From Lacihabitans sp. CS3-21 (lineage in GTDB: Bacteria; Bacteroidota; Bacteroidia; Cytophagales; Spirosomataceae), in the NCBI RefSeq assembly GCF_024343675.1, contig NZ_RJUD01000004.1, positions 124,001-188,000 on the forward strand: 64,000 nucleotides of DNA. Reading direction: 5' to 3'. Positions 59,759 to 64,000 of the stretch are shown piece by piece. The notes below the pieces were generated by a model. It ran no database searches, was not told the origin of the DNA, and saw only the letters and a program-made list of their open reading frames with translations. Numbering within the stretch: the first letter of the stretch is position 1; every line of letters starts with the position of its first letter. The position numbers and the translations under genes are program-made.

Positions 59759-61439
59759 AAAAGCTAAGTATATATTTTGGACAATTTCATTATTCCTGAT
59801 TTCAGTTTTATGGTTATTCCAAAATAAAATCTCAGTAAACATTCCTTGGTGGGATGATTTTCATGGGATTATACTTCCTGTATTTCAGTTGTTTTCTGAC
59901 CTACCTTTTTTAGAAAAACTAAAGCTATTCTTTTCTTTGAATAACGAACACCGCGTTGTTAATGATAGAATATTTCTGCTCGTAATATACTTAATATCAG
60001 GAAATTTTGAATTAAAGGCCTTGGCTTTATTGGGTTTCATAAACCTTATAATAACTTTCTTGGTCTTGGTTAGGGTCTCAAAACCACTGTTTGATAATAG
60101 ATTATATTTGCTACCTATAGCATTGTTGATTTTTCATGCACAATATTATGAAAGTCTTCAATCATTGATGGTCCCATTTCAAAACTTCTCTGTCATTTTA
60201 TATGTTTTTCTGACCTACTATTTTCTCATTTATAGAAAAAACAAAGGCTTAACTCCAGCATTCATTTTTGCTGTTTTAGCAATTTTTTCGCACGGAAATG
60301 GCATTTTGGCATTCTTAATTGGAGCAATAATCCTTTTTTTCAACAAACGTAATAAGGATTTTATAACTTGGAGTGCCATATCTTTACTGAGCATAGTTCT
60401 TTATTTCTGGGGATACAAAAAACCGGAATGGAGTTCAGGAGTTTCTGCATTTTCTGAGCCATTGGCAGCATTGAGGTATGTTTTTGAATTTTTCGGAGCT
60501 TATGCTCTGAATATCACTGACCTATCTACGAGAGCAAAAGAAGTTTATTCGCACAATGTCTCAGAACTTTTTGGTCTTTTTTTAGTTGTGACATTCTTGG
60601 TATTATTTCTAAAAAAATACCCTATACTGACAAAGAGGCGGATGGACGCACTCGACAAATTAAGACATTCTAAAGCAGATCAATTTATAATTTGTGTTTT
60701 TGGATTTGTATTTGCCACAGGTTTAATGATTGGGATTTCAAGAACTGGATTTTCAATGCTTAGTCGATATACCATTAATTCTTCATTTATGACCATTGCG
60801 GTCTATATTTTCTTAATTTCAAATGTAAAAAGAAAAAAGGTTATAGGTATTGTGACCACCATTTTTTGCTCTATCATACTTATTTTCAGCTATTTTAACA
60901 ATTATGAAATCGCTCTATTCAACCGCAAGAATGCAATAACAGATGGGATTAACTTTCAGAAAACTGGCACATGGTCAAATCAATACATTGATTCCTCTCA
61001 CATTTCTAAGCTAAATCCATTGTTGGTAGAACCATATAAAGCAAAGAAATATATCTTTCCGGCCTCTATTTTGGATAATTATTCAAATATAAATTCATCG
61101 ATTGCTAATGAAAAACTCACATTCAGCATAAATGACGGAATTCTTGAAATCTCTGGCGTGCAAAATAAAAACCTTAATCCAAATTCTGAGGAAGATGGCA
61201 TTTATTTCTCCTTAGAAAATGAAGATAAACAATTTATTTTTCCGGCATTACATCAGAAAAACAATATTCTGAAAAGTATCTTACAACGAAAATATTTTTC
61301 AGACTTTTATCGGACAATTTACCCAGTAAAACTGATTCCAAAAGAGAAATATAACCTATTTAAGATAATGGTGAGTGAAGATAAAGTTTACAAATACGAT
61401 ATGGGTAAAACTTACGGTCCAGACGCTATGATTCGCTAG
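59751..61439 (+). CDS. Polytopic membrane protein, GT-C glycosyltransferase-like
   Basis: The 562-residue protein has about ten hydrophobic segments and a soluble C-terminal portion (about 410-562). Between the first and second helices the loop reads IPWWDDFHGIILPVFQ with an acidic pair, followed by NNEHRVVNDRIF, resembling the catalytic first extracytoplasmic loop of GT-C fold enzymes that use polyprenyl-phospho sugars. The C-terminal region has no recognised domain. Function is unknown. The gene overlaps ribF by eight bases and shares CTAG at its end with convergent pheA. Confidence 0.65.
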   Translation: MHKKAKYIFWTISLFLISVLWLFQNKISVNIPWWDDFHGIILPVFQLFSDLPFLEKLKLFFSLNNEHRVVNDRIFLLVIYLISGNFELKALALLGFINLIITFLVLVRVSKPLFDNRLYLLPIALLIFHAQYYESLQSLMVPFQNFSVILYVFLTYYFLIYRKNKGLTPAFIFAVLAIFSHGNGILAFLIGAIILFFNKRNKDFITWSAISLLSIVLYFWGYKKPEWSSGVSAFSEPLAALRYVFEFFGAYALNITDLSTRAKEVYSHNVSELFGLFLVVTFLVLFLKKYPILTKRRMDALDKLRHSKADQFIICVFGFVFATGLMIGISRTGFSMLSRYTINSSFMTIAVYIFLISNVKRKKVIGIVTTIFCSIILIFSYFNNYEIALFNRKNAITDGINFQKTGTWSNQYIDSSHISKLNPLLVEPYKAKKYIFPASILDNYSNINSSIANEKLTFSINDGILEISGVQNKNLNPNSEEDGIYFSLENEDKQFIFPALHQKNNILKSILQRKYFSDFYRTIYPVKLIPKEKYNLFKIMVSEDKVYKYDMGKTYGPDAMIR

Positions 61440-62509
61440 GCATTTCTCACATAACTTCCAAGAACCTTAATGCTGTCTTGGTGTTTTTTCAATACCTCCT
61501 GAAATTTCTCATCTTTGAAATAGCCCAAAAGCTCAATAAAGAACCAAAAATTAAAATCTTCGTCACCCTTGTATGGCCTACTTTCAATTTTTGTTAAGTT
61601 AATTTCTTGTTCTTTAAAGTCTTGTAAGAAACTTGCCAAAACCCCTGCTTCATCAGTATGAGGCAATCTGGCAATCAAAGTGGTTTTGTCATTTCCTGAA
61701 GGTAAATTCTCGAACTTTTTAGAAAGAATAAAAAACCTTGTTCTATTGTTGCTATTGTCTTCTATGTTATGAAATAATACAGGAATTCTAAACAATTTAG
61801 CCGCAATATCACTGCAAATAGCAGCTGCTTCGGGATCTTCTGCCGCCAATTTTGCGGCTTTTGACGTTGACTCAACTTGTATTTCTTCTGGACTGTGCTG
61901 TTCAAAATACTTATTTAAGAATCCACGGCATTGACGAAAAGCTATATCTTTTGAATATATTCTTTTAATTTTAGCTGGATTTTCAGCTTCTGTGGCCAAA
62001 CTAAAGTGAACGGGAATTTTCAATTCTGCAGCTATATTCACATTGGTTTCGTTGAGTAAATCAACGGTTTCATAAACTATACCTTCCTGGTTATTTTCGA
62101 TAGGTACCACTCCAAATCTAACTCTCTCGGTTTCTACCGCTTCAAAAACCGATTTAATTGTAGGTAGGGTCATGTATTCCGAAAGAGCCCCAAATCTACT
62201 TTCTGCTGCTTGATGGGTAAAACTACCCTCTGGGCCAAGATAGGCTATTCTTTCAGGAAGTTCTATATTTCTTGCTGTTGCAAAAATCTCTAAAAATATG
62301 GCTTCTATAGCTTCTCTAGACAAAAGTCCATCTGACTGGCTATTTAATCTTTCAATTATTTGTTTTTCGCGTTCTGGCCTATAAATTATTTCTTTTGATT
62401 TGTTTTTTATTTCTCCCACTCTTTGCACCCAACGCATGCGTTGATTCAAAAGCTCCAAAAGATGATCATCAATTTTGTCAATTTCTTTCCTTACCTCGTC
62501 TAAAGTCAC
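61436..62509 (-). CDS. pheA: Bifunctional chorismate mutase / prephenate dehydratase
   Basis: The 357-residue protein has an N-terminal AroQ chorismate mutase (EVRKEIDKIDDHLLELLNQRMRWVQRVGEIKNK, about 5-37), a prephenate dehydratase (RIAYLGPEGSFTHQAAESRFG, about 86-106; GVVPIENNQEGIVYETVDLL; NRTRFFILSKK) and an ACT domain (about 272-350: KTTLIARLPHTDEAGVLASFL; INLTKIESRPYKGDEDFNFWFFIELLG) for phenylalanine feedback. It makes phenylpyruvate from chorismate. The start is a GTG at 62509; no ATG is near. It follows parE by 12 bp on the same strand. Confidence 0.95.
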   Translation of the reverse strand: MTLDEVRKEIDKIDDHLLELLNQRMRWVQRVGEIKNKSKEIIYRPEREKQIIERLNSQSDGLLSREAIEAIFLEIFATARNIELPERIAYLGPEGSFTHQAAESRFGALSEYMTLPTIKSVFEAVETERVRFGVVPIENNQEGIVYETVDLLNETNVNIAAELKIPVHFSLATEAENPAKIKRIYSKDIAFRQCRGFLNKYFEQHSPEEIQVESTSKAAKLAAEDPEAAAICSDIAAKLFRIPVLFHNIEDNSNNRTRFFILSKKFENLPSGNDKTTLIARLPHTDEAGVLASFLQDFKEQEINLTKIESRPYKGDEDFNFWFFIELLGYFKDEKFQEVLKKHQDSIKVLGSYVRNA

Positions 62510-62521
62510 AGTTTTGTTTTT

Positions 62522-64000
62522 TTAATCTTCTATAATCAGTTCTTTTTCTTCTAATATATCTTTCTCAATAATCAAATTATCAATAATAAATACCTGACGC
62601 TCAGGCGTATTTTTGCCCATGTAGTACCCAAGTATTTTAGGAATGGAGGACTCTTTCTCAAATATTACTGGGTCCAGTTTTATTTCTTTGCCTATAAATG
62701 CTTCAAACTCATGAGGTGAAATTTCTCCCAATCCCTTAAATCTGGTTATTTCGGGCTTTCCTCCCAATTTATTGATGGCTACTTGTTTTTCATCTTCAGA
62801 ATAACAGTAAAACGTCTCTTTCTTGTTTCTGACCCTAAAAAGTGGTGTTTGAAGAATATACAAATGTCCTTCACGCACTACATCAGGAAAAAACTGCAAG
62901 AAGAAAGTTAGAAGTAATAACCTAATATGCGAACCATCTACGTCGGCATCAGTAGCAATGATGATTTGGTTGTATCTCAAAGTTTCAATTCCATTTTCAA
63001 TATCAAGAGCATGTTGTAGCAAGTTAAATTCCTCATTTTCATAAACTACCTTTTTACTTAAACCATAGCAATTTAGTGGCTTACCTCTCAAACTGAACAC
63101 CGCTTGGGTTTCTGGGCTTCTTGCTTTGGTGATAGATCCACTGGCAGAATCGCCCTCAGTTATGAATAACATGGTGTCTAACCTTCCCTCAAATTTCTCA
63201 TCCATCAAATGATACTTACAATCTCTGAGTTTCTTGTTGTGCAAATTCGCCTTTTTGGCTCTTTCATTGGCAATTTTCCTTACGCCTGCTAACTCTTTTC
63301 GTTCTCTTTCTGACTGTTCAATTCTCTTTTTCAATGCATCCTTTACATTGGGATGCATGTGTAAAAAGTTATCTAAATGTTCCTTTATAAAATCATTCAC
63401 GAAAGTTCTGACCGTTGGGGCATTTTCTTCTAAAGAAATATTGGTAGAGCCTAACTTGGTTTTGGTCTGAGATTCAAAAACTGGTTCTTGGATTCTGACA
63501 GATATTGCACCGATAACGGACTGTCTAATATCTTCGGGAGCATAATCTTTGTTATAGTGATCCCTTATGGTTTTTACAATGGCCTCTTTAAATGCTGAAA
63601 GGTGAGTTCCGCCTTGGGTGGTATTTTGACCGTTTACAAAGGAGTAATATTCTTCACCATACTGATTACCATGGGTAAGTGCAATCTCAATATCTGGCCC
63701 TTTTAAGTGAATTATATTATAGCGAAGCGTAGATTCGTCGGTTTTCCTAAGTAATAAATCCAATAAACCATTTTGAGAAATGTATTTTTTCTTGTTAAAG
63801 TTCAAAGCGAGACCTGCATTGAGATAACAATAGTTCCAAATCATGTTTTCTACATAATGAGGAATAAAATGATAATTCTTAAAAACCGAATTATCGGGTA
63901 TAAACTCTACAAATGTGCCATTCTTTTCCGTTGTAATTTCTATGGGAGACTCTTCAACGAGTACACCTCTCTCAAAAATCGCCTTCTTACATTCTCCTTC
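62522..64000 (-). CDS. parE: DNA topoisomerase IV subunit B, C-terminal part (5' end outside window)
   Basis: The frame is open to the right edge, so 492 residues of the C-terminal part are seen. The transducer domain begins at the edge ([39 protein letters not shown]) and the TOPRIM region has [31 protein letters not shown] and [46 protein letters not shown] and [10 protein letters not shown] close the domain. ParE supplies the ATPase of topoisomerase IV, which unlinks daughter chromosomes. GyrB is the main alternative; ParE is preferred because of Bacteroidota-type sequence features such as KTKLGSTNI. It is upstream of pheA in one transcript. Confidence 0.85.
   Translation of the reverse strand, partial: EGECKKAIFERGVLVEESPIEITTEKNGTFVEFIPDNSVFKNYHFIPHYVENMIWNYCYLNAGLALNFNKKKYISQNGLLDLLLRKTDESTLRYNIIHLKGPDIEIALTHGNQYGEEYYSFVNGQNTTQGGTHLSAFKEAIVKTIRDHYNKDYAPEDIRQSVIGAISVRIQEPVFESQTKTKLGSTNISLEENAPTVRTFVNDFIKEHLDNFLHMHPNVKDALKKRIEQSERERKELAGVRKIANERAKKANLHNKKLRDCKYHLMDEKFEGRLDTMLFITEGDSASGSITKARSPETQAVFSLRGKPLNCYGLSKKVVYENEEFNLLQHALDIENGIETLRYNQIIIATDADVDGSHIRLLLLTFFLQFFPDVVREGHLYILQTPLFRVRNKKETFYCYSEDEKQVAINKLGGKPEITRFKGLGEISPHEFEAFIGKEIKLDPVIFEKESSIPKILGYYMGKNTPERQVFIIDNLIIEKDILEEKELIIED

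Overview
The window looks like chromosomal DNA of an AT-rich member of the Bacteroidota, probably order Cytophagales. The signs seen are promoters of the Bacteroidota type (TTG, about 19 bases, TAnnTTTG) in front of the tRNA, the SRP RNA and several protein genes, the type IX secretion regulator PorX, TonB-dependent receptor architecture with a carboxypeptidase-regulatory-like N-domain, PVC-type propeller dehydrogenases with ThuA, DUF3098 beside FtsX, and almost no Shine-Dalgarno sequences. The order-level placement is inference; no rRNA is present. Coding density is high and most genes form tight operons with ATGA or TGATG overlaps.

Layout. 1-6360: a carbohydrate-type operon on the minus strand (TIM-barrel isomerase, Gfo/Idh/MocA oxidoreductase, a very large ThuA-propeller-CARDB-cupredoxin fusion cut by the window edge) with a divergent AraC-type regulator. 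6364-8146: a SatD-like/DUF3307/DUF2132 operon, with an exact 28-bp array of four dyads upstream of its promoter. 8147-12311: SF1 helicase, GT2 glycosyltransferase and two tandem DinB proteins. 12388-14338: trpS-PAP2-DUF2147 operon. 14393-18202: DUF2461, a small membrane protein, a TonB receptor. 18283-24167: six-gene minus operon (MBL/beta-CASP, accA, HAD, M50 protease, acyltransferase, metZ-like). 24252-31938: DacB-like PBP4, alpha-oxoamine synthase, alpha/beta hydrolase, UbiA-like protein, a cytochrome-b5-like/small membrane pair, lipoprotein, thiL, an NlpC/P60 hydrolase. 31985-36557: a PVC-type cytochrome c protein, a SelW-like protein, a conserved secreted protein often mislabelled asparagine synthetase B. 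36687-40498: MacB-type permease, tRNA-Leu(CAA), a 650-bp gene-poor gap holding a candidate small RNA, a MOSC protein, and a PIN/antitoxin locus whose toxin has an in-frame stop. 40689-47637: lipoprotein plus glutathionylspermidine-synthase-like enzyme, WG-repeat protein, a plug-like protein with no barrel, uvrC. 47784-52808: Tmemb_220 protein, SRP RNA, fsa, ftsE, an outer-membrane protein, porX, kdsB. 52931-61439: a forward run of LysM, TIGR02757, bifunctional nuclease, acyltransferase, ftsX, DUF3098, uppP, truB, ribF and a GT-C-like membrane protein. 61436-64000: parE (partial) and pheA on the minus strand.

Much of the content is core metabolism and envelope biology. No CRISPR array, prophage, insertion sequence, integrase or defence island was seen. 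The least explained items are the 28-bp dyad array at 7927-8036, the candidate small RNA at 38327-38440, the multi-domain fusion at the left edge, the nonsense-interrupted PIN toxin, and several conserved but unassigned envelope genes. All assignments come from reading the sequence and recalled family knowledge; no database search was run.
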